A stretch of 64,000 bases of DNA from Neobacillus sp. PS3-40 (GCF_030915485.1 NZ_CP133266.1:4158001-4222000); one strand, 5' to 3'; positions 23,175-31,672 are shown, counted from the first letter of the stretch. The notes: generated by a model not told the origin, from the letters alone. Made by a program: numbers and translations.

Positions 23175-24971
23175 ATGGATAAAGTAAAAGTCGCAGCATA
23201 TTGTCGTGTCAGTACCAACAGTAAAGATCAAACTCATAGTTTTGAGGCTCAAAAAGAATATTTTGAGGAAATAGCAAAAAAAAGTGAAAAGTATGATTTA
23301 GTTCAAATTTATGCTGACAAAGGATTAAGTGGAGTTAGTTTCAAAAAAAGGGATCAATTTCTACAAATGATCCATGATGCAGGTATAGACGTAGTTAAAG
23401 GGGTAAAAAGTTATGAATTTTTGACTGACAATGGACGAGAGCCAAAGTTTTCTAAAATTCTTATAAAGGACATCTCAAGGTTCTCCAGGAACATGACTAT
23501 AATTCCGTTGTATAGAGCTTTAATTGAAAAAAATGTTTCACTAGAATTAACGAACATGGGGCAAGAATTTAAGTCTGAATCCGATGAATTTAACTTAAAT
23601 ATGCTTTTAAATTTTGCCCAAATGGAGTCAGTGGATCGCAGCAAAAAAATTAGATGGGGATTAAATGAATCTGCGAAAAAGGGTATTGTAAAAATGGCAC
23701 AACCATTATACGGATATCATTATGATCCAGAGACAAAAGAGGTCAGCATTGTTGAAGAAGAAGCTAGAACAGTAAAGTTAATATTTGATATGTATGTCAA
23801 TCAAAACCTTGGTGTTAGAAGAATCAATAAATATTTTGAAGCGAATAATTTTAAAACGAGAGATGGAAATAATTTTGGCTATTCAACGCTACAAAGAATG
23901 ATAACAAATCAAAAATATTGTGGTGACTTAATATACCTTAAATACGATTCTGGAACTGTTTTGAATAAAAATTCCACTTATAAAGTAAGACCAGAAGAAG
24001 AGTGGGAAATTCATTATGACAAAATACCTGCAATTATTTCGAGAGAGATATTTGAAAAGGCACAAGAATTAAGAAAAGCTAGACAAACCTCACTCAGAGG
24101 CAAAAAGAATGCCCATACAGAATACTCCAAGTTATTAGTTTGTGGGAATTGTGGGGCTTACTATGGGCGAAATAAAGCCAATGGGAAATACTTGATGAAT
24201 TGTATGACCAAAAAAAGATTCGGTGTAAAAAGATGTGATTATCCCAATATAAAAGTTGAGGATTTAGATGATTTTATCAATACCTTATATGAAGGCAACT
24301 TTTACAACTATATAGTATCAATGAAGAATTTAAAAGTTGATAAATTATTGAAACTTAAAGAGGAGTTAATTAGTAAAAAACATGCAGAAACTCCGGCAGA
24401 ATATTATTTGAAAAAAGAAGAATTGGTAAAAACACAAGAACAAAAACAAAAACTTCTTGATTTATACTTAGATGGTAATTTTGAAAAACAAACTTTGGAC
24501 TCGAAAGCTGAGGAAATAAATAATAAAATTTCCACTCTTGAAATAGAATTAAAAAATTTATCATTGCCTGTTGAAGAAATTGAAAAACAAACAAAGGAAA
24601 TTGATAAAAGGGTTGAAGAACTTGAAGAAATGCAGGTTAAAAAGAATCTGACTAAAGTAGATATCATCAATATGATTGATAGAATAGATATTGAACATTT
24701 TTTGGATCAAATAAATTTAGATGTTCATTTTAAAATTAACGAAACAATTAATAAGGTTTTAAATAAATTGAAGCCTAATGAAGATTTAAGCGAAATGCTT
24801 GAAGTGCCGTTTTGCTTTTCTGTTCCAGCCGGAAATAATGTACCCGTAAGAGTTCCTAAAAATGTAGTGGTTACAGAAGGAACAGATTTAAGAAAATTTG
24901 TAAAAGAGTACCATAAATCTATAAATAAACTCGCAGAAACAGTGAAGGAATATTTTGAAAATAAACATTGA
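23175..24971 (+). CDS. Large serine recombinase (element integrase)
   Basis: A protein of 598 residues that integrates and excises DNA between short att sites. The N-terminal resolvase domain holds the nucleophile S13 in AAYCRVSTNSKDQ, and DISRFSRN with the helix-E region EFNLNMLLNFAQMESVDRS. A recombinase domain follows (GYHYDPETKEVSIVEEEA), then a zinc ribbon (CGNCGAYYGR with later Cys residues) and a coiled-coil region (residues 390-490). ATG 23175 follows AGAGGTG. It is the last gene of the element, and attR begins within a few bases of its stop, as in SPbeta-type elements. Confidence 0.93.
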   Translation: MDKVKVAAYCRVSTNSKDQTHSFEAQKEYFEEIAKKSEKYDLVQIYADKGLSGVSFKKRDQFLQMIHDAGIDVVKGVKSYEFLTDNGREPKFSKILIKDISRFSRNMTIIPLYRALIEKNVSLELTNMGQEFKSESDEFNLNMLLNFAQMESVDRSKKIRWGLNESAKKGIVKMAQPLYGYHYDPETKEVSIVEEEARTVKLIFDMYVNQNLGVRRINKYFEANNFKTRDGNNFGYSTLQRMITNQKYCGDLIYLKYDSGTVLNKNSTYKVRPEEEWEIHYDKIPAIISREIFEKAQELRKARQTSLRGKKNAHTEYSKLLVCGNCGAYYGRNKANGKYLMNCMTKKRFGVKRCDYPNIKVEDLDDFINTLYEGNFYNYIVSMKNLKVDKLLKLKEELISKKHAETPAEYYLKKEELVKTQEQKQKLLDLYLDGNFEKQTLDSKAEEINNKISTLEIELKNLSLPVEEIEKQTKEIDKRVEELEEMQVKKNLTKVDIINMIDRIDIEHFLDQINLDVHFKINETINKVLNKLKPNEDLSEMLEVPFCFSVPAGNNVPVRVPKNVVVTEGTDLRKFVKEYHKSINKLAETVKEYFENKH

Positions 24972-24977
24972 CTTTGA

Positions 24978-24998
24978 ACCACATTTCTAGTGAAGTGG
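24978..24998. other. Probable attR (element/chromosome junction)
   Basis: Just after the integrase stop lies an imperfect inverted repeat with arms CCACATTT and TGAAGTGG (6 of 8 positions), of the kind serine integrases bind. The yvrJ-like coding sequence becomes recognisable from about 24992. The exact crossover dinucleotide cannot be set without the left junction. Confidence 0.45.
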
Positions 24999-25114
24999 GT
25001 TTTCCAATCGTTGTGACCTTATATTTGCTTTATCGTATCGAAGCAAAACTCGATTTGGTCGTCCAATCGATTCAAAACCTTCCCGATCGTCTGAAGGAAC
25101 GAACTCAAGTCTGA
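24992..25114 (+). pseudogene. yvrJ: 3' part of a yvrJ-family gene, split by the element
   Basis: From the att region to TGA 25112-25114 one frame reads EVGFPIVVTLYLLYRIEAKL and ends LPDRLKERTQV. This is the core of YvrJ-family small membrane proteins (Gly-Phe-Pro-Ile then a helix ending in Leu-Tyr-Arg-Ile-Glu). There is no start codon with a ribosome site; TTG 24974 is in frame but unsupported. The 5' part is expected at the left end of the element outside the window. The function of the family is not established. Confidence 0.75.
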
Positions 25115-25138
25115 CGTGTGTCAAATGGTTGTTTTTTA

Positions 25139-25167
25139 TTGACAGTTTATTTCTAAATTGTTAAATT
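25139..25167 (+). promoter_or_regulatory. Candidate sigma-A promoter of the cold-shock gene
   Basis: TTGACA, 17 bases, TAAATT. It leaves a 5' leader of about 145 bases before the csp ATG, the long leader expected of cold-shock genes; a small hairpin (AGGCTTAAACAAGCCT) sits just before the ribosome site. Confidence 0.6.
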
Positions 25168-25318
25168 TAAAGAAGCCGTTGCACGTGGTAGATTTATGTA
25201 AAATGCTTGTTCAACGATTATTATAAGTTTGGATAAGGTAAAGAAACTAAAACTATGTACGTTGTAATTTGGTTAAATTTACACAGGCTTAAACAAGCCT
25301 CTAGGAGGAAGTTTTTAC

Positions 25319-25519
25319 ATGAAAAACGGTAAAGTAAAATGGTTTAATTCTGAAAAAGGTTTCGGATTTATCGAAACTGAAGACGGAACTGACGTATTCG
25401 TTCATTTTTCCGCAATCCAAACTGAAGGTTTCAAAACTTTAGATGAAGGTCAAGAAGTTTCATTCGAAGTAGTTGAAGGAGCTCGTGGACCACAAGCTGC
25501 TAATGTAACTAAAAGATAA
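25319..25519 (+). CDS. csp: Cold-shock protein (CspA family)
   Basis: A 66-residue single-domain RNA chaperone. Both RNA-binding motifs are complete: KGFGFIET (RNP1) and VFVHFSAI (RNP2), and the protein ends [10 protein letters not shown]. It binds single-stranded RNA and DNA and keeps mRNA unstructured, notably in the cold. A strong AGGAGG and long leader precede it. It is monocistronic, with its own terminator. Which of the host paralogues it is (CspB, C or D) cannot be settled. Confidence 0.95.
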   Translation: MKNGKVKWFNSEKGFGFIETEDGTDVFVHFSAIQTEGFKTLDEGQEVSFEVVEGARGPQAANVTKR

Positions 25520-25537
25520 TTGTGAACAAAATGATAA

Positions 25538-25569
25538 ACAGTCCGGACCTTGTTCCGGACTGTTTTTTT
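25538..25569 (+). terminator. Terminator of the cold-shock gene
   Basis: ACAGTCCGGA pairs perfectly with TCCGGACTGT around CCTTGT and is followed by seven T. Confidence 0.92.
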
Positions 25570-25658
25570 AATTTGATAATTAAATTTAACAAAGCTTAAA
25601 TAATATGAAAACTCTCCGTTTTAAGCACTAAAATTTGATTATCACTTGCCTTTTTTAC

Positions 25659-26360
25659 TTAATCATTACTTAATCTTAACTCCCACATATTCCCGTTTCT
25701 CCAGTACCTTCTTTCGCGATTAAAGACTTGAGTTCTAACCCTTCGTCTAGAAGACCGTCTGCTTGAAGAGCGCCTACGGGAAGAACGCCGTCTAGAAGAC
25801 CGTCTACTTGAAGAGCGCCGCCGAGAAGATCGTCTGCTTGAAGAGCGCCTACTGGAGGACCGCCGCCGAGAAGACTGTCTGCTTGAAGAGCGCCTACTGG
25901 AGGACCGCCGTCTAGAAGACCGTCTACTTGAAGAGCGCCTACTGGAGGACCGCCGTCTAGAAGATCGTCTGCTTGAAGAGCGCCTACTAGAGGAGCATCG
26001 CCTAGAAGATCGTCTGCTTGAAGAGCGCCTACTGGAGGAGCACCGCCTAGAAGATCGTCTGCTTGAAGAGCGCCTACTAGAGGACCGCCTACTAGAGGAC
26101 CGCCGCCTAGAAGAACAACGAGTAGTTGAGCGCTGTCTAGAAGTTCTGCGTCTTGATGTTTGCCGTCTAGAAGTACGACGAGTAGTTGAACGCTGTTTAG
26201 AAGAGCGCCGTCTAGAAGTACGACGAGTAGTTGACCGTCTGCTAGAAGAACTCCGATTTAATGATCCTAACCCTGGATCGCGAAACATAAAATCACCAAA
26301 ACCAGCTGTTTTCACTTCTTCAACAGCATTTTGAATATCTTTTTGGGAATATTTCCCCAT
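25659..26360 (-). CDS. cotG: CotG-like Ser/Arg-repeat spore coat protein
   Basis: A 233-residue protein. Residues 1-40 are a normal N-terminus (MGKYSQKDIQNAVEEVKTAG). Residues 45-210 are almost only Ser and Arg in RRSSSRRSS-type tandem repeats, with a few Thr in the first units; a short ordinary tail follows. GGAGG nine bases upstream sets ATG 26360. It is divergent from cotH, as cotG is in B. subtilis. CotG there is a repeat-rich outer-coat protein whose serines are phosphorylated by CotH; here the repeats use Arg instead of Lys/His. The call rests on layout and composition, not on sequence identity. Confidence 0.75.
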   Translation of the reverse strand: MGKYSQKDIQNAVEEVKTAGFGDFMFRDPGLGSLNRSSSSRRSTTRRTSRRRSSKQRSTTRRTSRRQTSRRRTSRQRSTTRCSSRRRSSSRRSSSRRSSSRRSSRRCSSSRRSSSRRSSRRCSSSRRSSSRRSSRRRSSSRRSSSRRSSRRRSSSRRSSSRQSSRRRSSSRRSSSRRSSRRRSSSRRSSRRRSSRRRSSSRRSSRRRVRTQVFNRERRYWRNGNMWELRLSND

Positions 26361-26553
26361 TTCAATAAACCTCCTTTACTTACTTTAGGAATGAAAATGA
26401 CCAGTTGGATTTATTTTCTATCACTCCATTACCTACTATTACTTTATTCAAAATCGTCCACTTGGCATGGGTGAAAGGCATAATTTATCGAAAAGAAAAT
26501 TTTAAAAACGTGTTATCCATTTTTCCATTCCCAAACAACATAATGTTGCAATA

Positions 26554-26581
26554 CACCATTTAATAGGAAGATTCATATAAT
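26554..26581 (+). promoter_or_regulatory. Candidate sigma-K promoter of cotH
   Basis: AC, 17 bases, CATATAATT, close to the late-sporulation consensus AC-N16/17-CATANNNTA (last base differs). It lies 131 bases before cotH in the cotG-cotH divergent gap of 351 bases, which holds no gene. Confidence 0.45.
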
Positions 26582-26711
26582 TTAAGGTATTAAACTAATA
26601 GGATAAGGCAGCTTAAGTTGAAATTTATTTTTTTACCATGAATATGTTGATTAATTTCACCAATCATCCACAACTGTTTTTTTCTAAAATCAGCAGAAGG
26701 GAGCATTAGAA

Positions 26712-27803
26712 ATGGCTGAAAATAATAAACTAGAAACCCTTCAACTATATATACATCCCAATAATCTTAGAGAACTAAAAAGTGATATTTGGTGTGAAGA
26801 TCCTGTCCCTGCCCAATTAAAAATATCAGGGAAAAAATTAGAGGTTGATGTAAATTATCGGGGATCACACATTAGAAATTATCGAAAAAAATCTTACGAA
26901 ATATCATTCTTCAAACCAACTAAATATAAAGGTTCAAAAATTATTCATTTAAACGCAGAATATAGGGACCCTTCATTACTCAGAAATAAACTCTCATTTG
27001 ATTTTTTCTCGGAAATAGGAAATCTTTCTCCATACTCTAGGCATGTGCTTCTGAATTTAAACGGAAAAACAGAAGGGGTTTACCTTGAAATTGAATCTGT
27101 TGATGAACAATTTATTGAGCGAAGAAAGCTCCCTAATGGTGCTATTTTTTATGCAGTGGATGGAGATGCAAACTTTTCATTAATAAGTGACCTTGACAAA
27201 GAAACCAAAAAATCACTTGAACTGGGGTATGAAAGGAAATATGGTACAGCGAATGATGATATCTTTTTGCAGGAGCTGATATTTAAAATAAATACGATAC
27301 CTAGAGCTGACTTTGAAAAGGAAATTCCCAACTATCTAAATGTAGAGCAGTATTTTCGTTGGATGGCGGGGGTGATTCTAACCCAAAATTATGATGGTTT
27401 TGTTCATAACTATTCTTTGTACAGAAATAGTGTGACAAGGCAATTCGAAATAATTCCCTGGGATTATGATGCAACATGGGGTCGGGATGTTAATGGAAAA
27501 GTAATGGAGGAAAACTATGTTCCAATCCAAGGATACAATACACTTACAGCACGTCTATTGGATGTAGCTAATTTCCGAAAGATATACAAGGAATTGCTCT
27601 GTAAGATTATGGATCATCAATTTACCGTCGAGTATATGCAGCCAAAGATAGAAAGTATGCATCAATTAGTAAGACCCTATGTCCTTTTAGATCCCTATAA
27701 AAAGGAGAAAATCGATCAGTTTGATATAGAGCCAAGTAATATTTGCTCATTTATTGAGAGTAGAAAACGTTTTTTGAAAGGATCGTTATATAAATTAGAT
27801 TAA
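26712..27803 (+). CDS. cotH: Spore coat protein kinase CotH
   Basis: A 363-residue atypical kinase that phosphorylates serines of CotB and CotG during coat assembly. Family blocks are in order: VDVNYRGSHIRNYRKKSYEI (phosphate-binding region), NLNGKTEGVYLEIESVDEQF, and the catalytic/metal part QNYDGFVHNYSLYRN with IPWDYDATWGRD. ATG 26712 follows GAAGGGAG. It lies between divergent cotG and co-directional cotB, its two expected substrates, the same gene neighbourhood as in B. subtilis. No frame damage. Confidence 0.93.
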   Translation: MAENNKLETLQLYIHPNNLRELKSDIWCEDPVPAQLKISGKKLEVDVNYRGSHIRNYRKKSYEISFFKPTKYKGSKIIHLNAEYRDPSLLRNKLSFDFFSEIGNLSPYSRHVLLNLNGKTEGVYLEIESVDEQFIERRKLPNGAIFYAVDGDANFSLISDLDKETKKSLELGYERKYGTANDDIFLQELIFKINTIPRADFEKEIPNYLNVEQYFRWMAGVILTQNYDGFVHNYSLYRNSVTRQFEIIPWDYDATWGRDVNGKVMEENYVPIQGYNTLTARLLDVANFRKIYKELLCKIMDHQFTVEYMQPKIESMHQLVRPYVLLDPYKKEKIDQFDIEPSNICSFIESRKRFLKGSLYKLD

Positions 27804-27931
27804 TAATGGAGTAGGCAATAGCTGAATTTTAAATAATTAGGCATTTAACCTAGGTCAGTGTCCATACGAGATACGTATATATGCATTATAGATCACCATT
27901 AAATGGAAGAAGAGAGTAGGAGGATAAAAAG

Positions 27932-28963
27932 ATGGAACAGTCATATCACTCATTCCTTATGGCTTTAAAAGGAAAAACAGTGACTATTTATAAAGCAGGC
28001 CCAGAATCAAAAAAAGGGAAAATCTTAGATGTAAAGCCAGATTATATCGCTCTACACGCTGAAAATAATAATAACAATAACAATGATCAATCCAAAAAAG
28101 ATAACAATGATAATCAAAATGACCAGAATACAGTTGTCTATTATCAGGTACAACATATTAAAAGCGTGATAGAAGACACTAAAACAAACTCAATGCAGAT
28201 TATGGAGGAACAAGCAGAGGTAGAATACTTCAGATCAGAAAATTTTATTAGCTTGATGGAACAATTTGTGGATCAAACCATTCAAATTAACCAAGGTGGT
28301 CCTCAATCTAAGCATGGAATACTAGTAGCTGTATTTGGAGATTTTCTAGTCCTCTATACAGATGATGATGGACTTGTTTATTTCAATATCGAACATGTAA
28401 AAAGTGTTAGTAAGTTTAACGAAAATAAACAGAATGATGAAAATGCCACTAATATACCAGAACTGCAAATACCAGAGTGTGTTTGTGTAGATTTATTTCA
28501 AGATGTTTTCAAGTATTTCTCACATCAATGGGTATCCATTAACCGTGGCGGCCCGGACGCAATGGAGGGAGTATTAGTAGAAAATGTCGGAGGACATTAT
28601 ACACTTGTTAACAACCAAGAAGTAATGAGGATCCATCCTTTCCATATTCAAAGTATAAGCGTTGGACCTAAAGGACATTTAAAACAAAATAATAACGAAA
28701 ACAATAACGAAAATAATGACGAAAACAAAAATCAAGAACAGAATGAAGAATCATCAAATGAGTGTTCGAGTTCATCAAATGAAAGTTCGAGTTCATCAGA
28801 TGAAAGCTCAAGTTCATCAAATGAAAGTTCTAGCTCGTCAAATGGAAAACGCTCATCAGGTAAAAGAAGATCGAGCCGTAAATCAAGTAGAAGACGCAGC
28901 AACCGCCATCGTTCTTGTCGTGAAAATATTGTTAAATCCATTGATTATACCTGGAAATATTAA
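27932..28963 (+). CDS. cotB: CotB-like spore coat protein
   Basis: A 343-residue outer-coat protein. The N-terminal 250 residues contain three related modules with the CotB GGP motif: VTIYKAGPESKKGKI, IQINQGGPQSKHGIL and VSINRGGPDAMEGVL. Asn/Gln-rich linkers separate them. The tail (250-343) is low-complexity: Asn/Glu, then repeats of NESSSSS type and an Arg/Ser/Lys end (KSSRRRSNRHRS). The Ser-rich part is the expected target of CotH. AGGAGG precedes ATG 27932. Confidence 0.9.
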   Translation: MEQSYHSFLMALKGKTVTIYKAGPESKKGKILDVKPDYIALHAENNNNNNNDQSKKDNNDNQNDQNTVVYYQVQHIKSVIEDTKTNSMQIMEEQAEVEYFRSENFISLMEQFVDQTIQINQGGPQSKHGILVAVFGDFLVLYTDDDGLVYFNIEHVKSVSKFNENKQNDENATNIPELQIPECVCVDLFQDVFKYFSHQWVSINRGGPDAMEGVLVENVGGHYTLVNNQEVMRIHPFHIQSISVGPKGHLKQNNNENNNENNDENKNQEQNEESSNECSSSSNESSSSSDESSSSSNESSSSSNGKRSSGKRRSSRKSSRRRSNRHRSCRENIVKSIDYTWKY

Positions 28964-29007
28964 TCAATAAAGATGAATGCATTATTAATAAATACAATAA
29001 CCTACTG

Positions 29008-29043
29008 GTGCATTGGTATGAAAACCAGTGCACTATTTTTTTT
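29008..29043 (+). terminator. Terminator after cotB
   Basis: GTGCATTGGT pairs with ACCAGTGCAC (one T-G pair) and is followed by a T-run. Confidence 0.75.
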
Positions 29044-29075
29044 AAAAAAAAGAAGAGCTTGAAAGGGGTGAGTAT

Positions 29076-29744
29076 ATGAATGAAATTAATAATTTAATTG
29101 GTGAAGAAGTACTTATAGAAATTTCGGGAAATACACTCTTTAACGGGATATTAATTGATATTGGTCTTGATCTTTTGGTGTTATTTAATGGAAAACAATT
29201 CCTTTATATTCCACTCACGCATTTGCACAATATGAAAGTCAATCCAGATCCAGAAATTACAACAGAAGCACCATCATTGGCAACAATTGAAAAAAATATG
29301 GATACAGGTTTGGCATATCGAAAAATATTAAACAATTCGAAAGGCCGCTTTTTGGAAATTTTCGTTACAGGCAATAGATCAATTCATGGGTATATTACAA
29401 ATGTTATGAATGATTATATCGCGTTCTATTCTCCTGTCTATAAAACAGTGATGATATCGATGCAGCACTTAAAATGGTTTACTCCTTATAGTTCTCAACT
29501 AACTCCATATACATTAAGCAATGAAAGCTTGCCTGTAGTCCCTTCAACAATTCCTTGTGCTAGAAGCTTCGATGAACAATTAATAAAATATCTTGGACAA
29601 CTGGTTGTGTTTGATTTAGGTGATAATCCAGAAAAAATAGGTTTACTAAAAAATATAAACAATAATATTGTCCAATTAGTTAGTGCTTCTGGGGCAACGA
29701 TTTACTGGAAACAATACCACCTAAAAACAGTCCATTTGCCTTAA
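29076..29744 (+). CDS. ywrJ: YwrJ-like / CotB-related protein
   Basis: A 222-residue protein with two CotB-like small beta modules (GEEVLIEISGNTLFNGILID and RFLEIFVTGNRSIHGYITN) and a third, weaker one near the C-terminus (LGQLVVFDLGDNPEKIGLL). There is no low-complexity tail. In B. subtilis a gene of about this size (ywrJ) lies next to cotB, which is why I use the name. It is probably a coat-associated protein. GAAAGGGGTGAG precedes ATG 29076. Confidence 0.65.
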   Translation: MNEINNLIGEEVLIEISGNTLFNGILIDIGLDLLVLFNGKQFLYIPLTHLHNMKVNPDPEITTEAPSLATIEKNMDTGLAYRKILNNSKGRFLEIFVTGNRSIHGYITNVMNDYIAFYSPVYKTVMISMQHLKWFTPYSSQLTPYTLSNESLPVVPSTIPCARSFDEQLIKYLGQLVVFDLGDNPEKIGLLKNINNNIVQLVSASGATIYWKQYHLKTVHLP

Positions 29745-29747
29745 CAC

Positions 29748-29775
29748 AAACTCGTCAGTCGGCGAGTTTTTTTTA
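29748..29775 (+). terminator. Terminator after the ywrJ-like gene
   Basis: AAACTCG pairs with CGAGTTT around TCAGTCGG, followed by eight T. Confidence 0.85.
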
Positions 29776-29954
29776 TTAATCAAAACTATTCCTAATAAAG
29801 GGGACTAGTAGTACTATTTTTGACAATTTTTTTGGAAAATACATAAAAATGACAAAATAAAACCTATTGTTCAATTTATTTCGAAGTATAATTGAATTAT
29901 CCAACATTTGTAATTTAATTTTCTGTTTGGATTACAAAATAAAGGAATTTGGTG

Positions 29955-30872
29955 TTGATATTGAATTTACCTCCATTAGAAAAAAGAGTAGTCGTTACAG
30001 CGGTATTAATTTTTTCTGCTCTAGCAGGTTTCCATTTGTTTACGCATCAATACTTAGAACTCAGCTTGTGGATTTCTGCTATTTTTATCACCATTTATCT
30101 GTATGAAAAAAGTAAACAAGAAAAAATAAACTATCAACATGCAAGACAGGAATGGGATCAGATAACTCGTGAGCAGGAAAATATGATATTGAAGATGGAA
30201 ACCATGATGAATGATGCAGAGAAATTGGGCATTTTGGGTGAATTGGCAGCAGGTATTGCCCATGAAGTTAGGAATCCATTGACAACCTTAAAAGGATTTT
30301 TACAATTAATGGGTACTGACTTAGATGAGCATAAGAAAACATTCGTGGATTTGATGCTAACAGAAGTAGATCGAATCGAAATGATCACAGATGAATTCAT
30401 GTCAGTGGCAAGGCCACATGCCCCTTTAAACAAAGAGGAGAATGTCATATCCTTATTAGAACAAGTAGAAAAATTACTGCATCCACAAGCACTTTTAAAT
30501 AATGTTCAGATTGTGCTTAGTACCAACACGAATCTAGTCCCACTCAATTGCGGAGGAAATCAATTAAAGCAAGTTTTTATCAATTTAATGAAAAATGCTT
30601 TTGATGCTATGCCATCCGGGGGAAATCTTTACATCAATGTTCTTCAGCAGTCTGAATCTATCGTGATCCATTTTATCGATGAAGGGCTAGGGATGCCTGA
30701 GGAAGTAATAGCCAAGTTGGGTGAGCCTTTTTTTACTCAAAAAGAGGGAGGTCATGGGCTTGGGATCATGATGTGTCGAAAGATTATTGATGCCCATAAC
30801 GGGACGTTGGAGATTCAAAGCAAGGTTGGTGCTGGAACAACTTTTACAATTAATTTGCCAATCCAAAGGTGA
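29955..30872 (+). CDS. Membrane sensor histidine kinase, sporulation-kinase type
   Basis: About 305 residues. Two short N-terminal membrane helices (VVVTAVLIFSALAGFHLF and LSLWISAIFITIYLY) lead through a charged linker to the H-box GELAAGIAHEVRNPLTTLKG, which closely follows the Kin-family form of Bacillus. N-box NLMKNAFDAMPSGG, G1 DEGLGMP and G2 GGHGLGIMM follow. There is no sensor (PAS) domain, so input probably comes through the membrane part. The start is uncertain (GTG 29952, TTG 29955 or TTG 29961). No response regulator is adjacent, which fits a phosphorelay feeding Spo0F. Confidence 0.85.
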   Translation: MILNLPPLEKRVVVTAVLIFSALAGFHLFTHQYLELSLWISAIFITIYLYEKSKQEKINYQHARQEWDQITREQENMILKMETMMNDAEKLGILGELAAGIAHEVRNPLTTLKGFLQLMGTDLDEHKKTFVDLMLTEVDRIEMITDEFMSVARPHAPLNKEENVISLLEQVEKLLHPQALLNNVQIVLSTNTNLVPLNCGGNQLKQVFINLMKNAFDAMPSGGNLYINVLQQSESIVIHFIDEGLGMPEEVIAKLGEPFFTQKEGGHGLGIMMCRKIIDAHNGTLEIQSKVGAGTTFTINLPIQR

Positions 30873-30932
30873 TTCCGTTAGACTAAAAAGAATAATAGTG
30901 ATGATATTCTTGAAGCTAAGGAGATTTATTAA

Positions 30933-31394
30933 TTGATTAGACAAATAGATTTTGAAGATGTAAATTTAGTCCATGATTTGTATGATTTGCAAAAAGCATC
31001 TTACTTAATAGAAGCTGAGTTAATCCGCTTTTTTGACATTCCTGCACTTAAAGAATCATTCCAGGAATTTAAGAAATGTGGGGAAATATTTTTTGGCTAT
31101 TTTGAAGAAGGCAATCTAGCTGGGGCAGTTTCTTATGAACTTGTGGGAGTGGAATTGAATATCTGCCGGATGGTTGTCCACCCTAGCCATTTTCGAAAAG
31201 GGATAGCTAAGAATCTGTTGATCTATCTTGAAGAGAGCTTTCCAGATATTGTTTCGATCACTGTTTCAACTGGAAGGGACAATCTACCTGCCAAAACTCT
31301 ATATTTAAAAAATGGATTTCAATTTGTTCGGGATATAGAAGTTGTACCAGGATTATTTATTAGTTGTTTTGAAAAAAGAAGAAGCATTTTGTAG
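30933..31394 (+). CDS. GNAT-family N-acetyltransferase
   Basis: A 153-residue GNAT protein. The acetyl-CoA site is ICRMVVHPSHFRKGIAKNLL (motif A) and motif B follows as VSTGRDNLPAKTLYLKNGF. The remainder fits the fold. AAGGAG precedes TTG 30933. The acceptor is unknown. It lies 60 bases after the kinase gene and may share its transcript. Confidence 0.85.
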   Translation: MIRQIDFEDVNLVHDLYDLQKASYLIEAELIRFFDIPALKESFQEFKKCGEIFFGYFEEGNLAGAVSYELVGVELNICRMVVHPSHFRKGIAKNLLIYLEESFPDIVSITVSTGRDNLPAKTLYLKNGFQFVRDIEVVPGLFISCFEKRRSIL

Positions 31395-31454
31395 CCTGAA
31401 TAGTTCTGCTTTTGAAACATTTCTCATATTAAAAACTGGGCATAGCCCGGTCAG

Positions 31455-31490
31455 ATTGTCGAGAAAGGGGTATTTTTCTCGGCAATTTTT
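31455..31490 (+). terminator. Terminator after the acetyltransferase gene
   Basis: A 12-bp stem (31455-31466 with 31475-31486, one T-G pair) followed by a T-run. Confidence 0.75.
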
Positions 31491-31541
31491 ATTTTCTCAG
31501 AATCCGAATACCAAATTTATCAAAGCTCCCTGCAAATGGGC

Positions 31542-31672
31542 CTGTTGATTTCCGCTCCAGGCACTCGCTTTCCGCGGGGAGGTCCTGAAGCCTCCTCGGC
31601 GTTACCGCCTGCGGGGTCTCCAGTGACCTCTATATCCCGCAGGAGTCGAGTGCCCTCCGCTCCAATCAACAG
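31542..31672. repeat. 131-bp palindromic GC-rich intergenic repeat
   Basis: CTGTTGATT..CCGCTCCAGGCACTCG at the left end is mirrored by CGAGTGCCCTCCGCTCC..AATCAACAG at the right, with inner complementary blocks (CCGCGGGG, CTGCGGGG, CCCGCAGG). It is far more GC-rich than its surroundings. Elements with these CTTTCCGCGGG and GGAGTCGAGTGC words are scattered through many Bacillus genomes. Together with terminators it fills the 430-base gap before mntH; there is no gene. Confidence 0.8.

Noticed and set aside
25740-26260. Regular repeats that at first sight resemble a CRISPR array
   Set aside because: The repeats are coding (Ser/Arg units in one long minus-strand frame), they vary in length and there are no unique spacers.
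28716-28970. Second plus-strand frame rich in Met, Gln and Val within the cotB tail
   Set aside because: It is a shadow of the low-complexity cotB tail, with no ribosome site and no conserved-looking sequence.
29867-30106. Alternative frame overlapping the sporulation-type kinase start
   Set aside because: Composition is unlike a protein, with no ribosome site; it overlaps the clear kinase frame.
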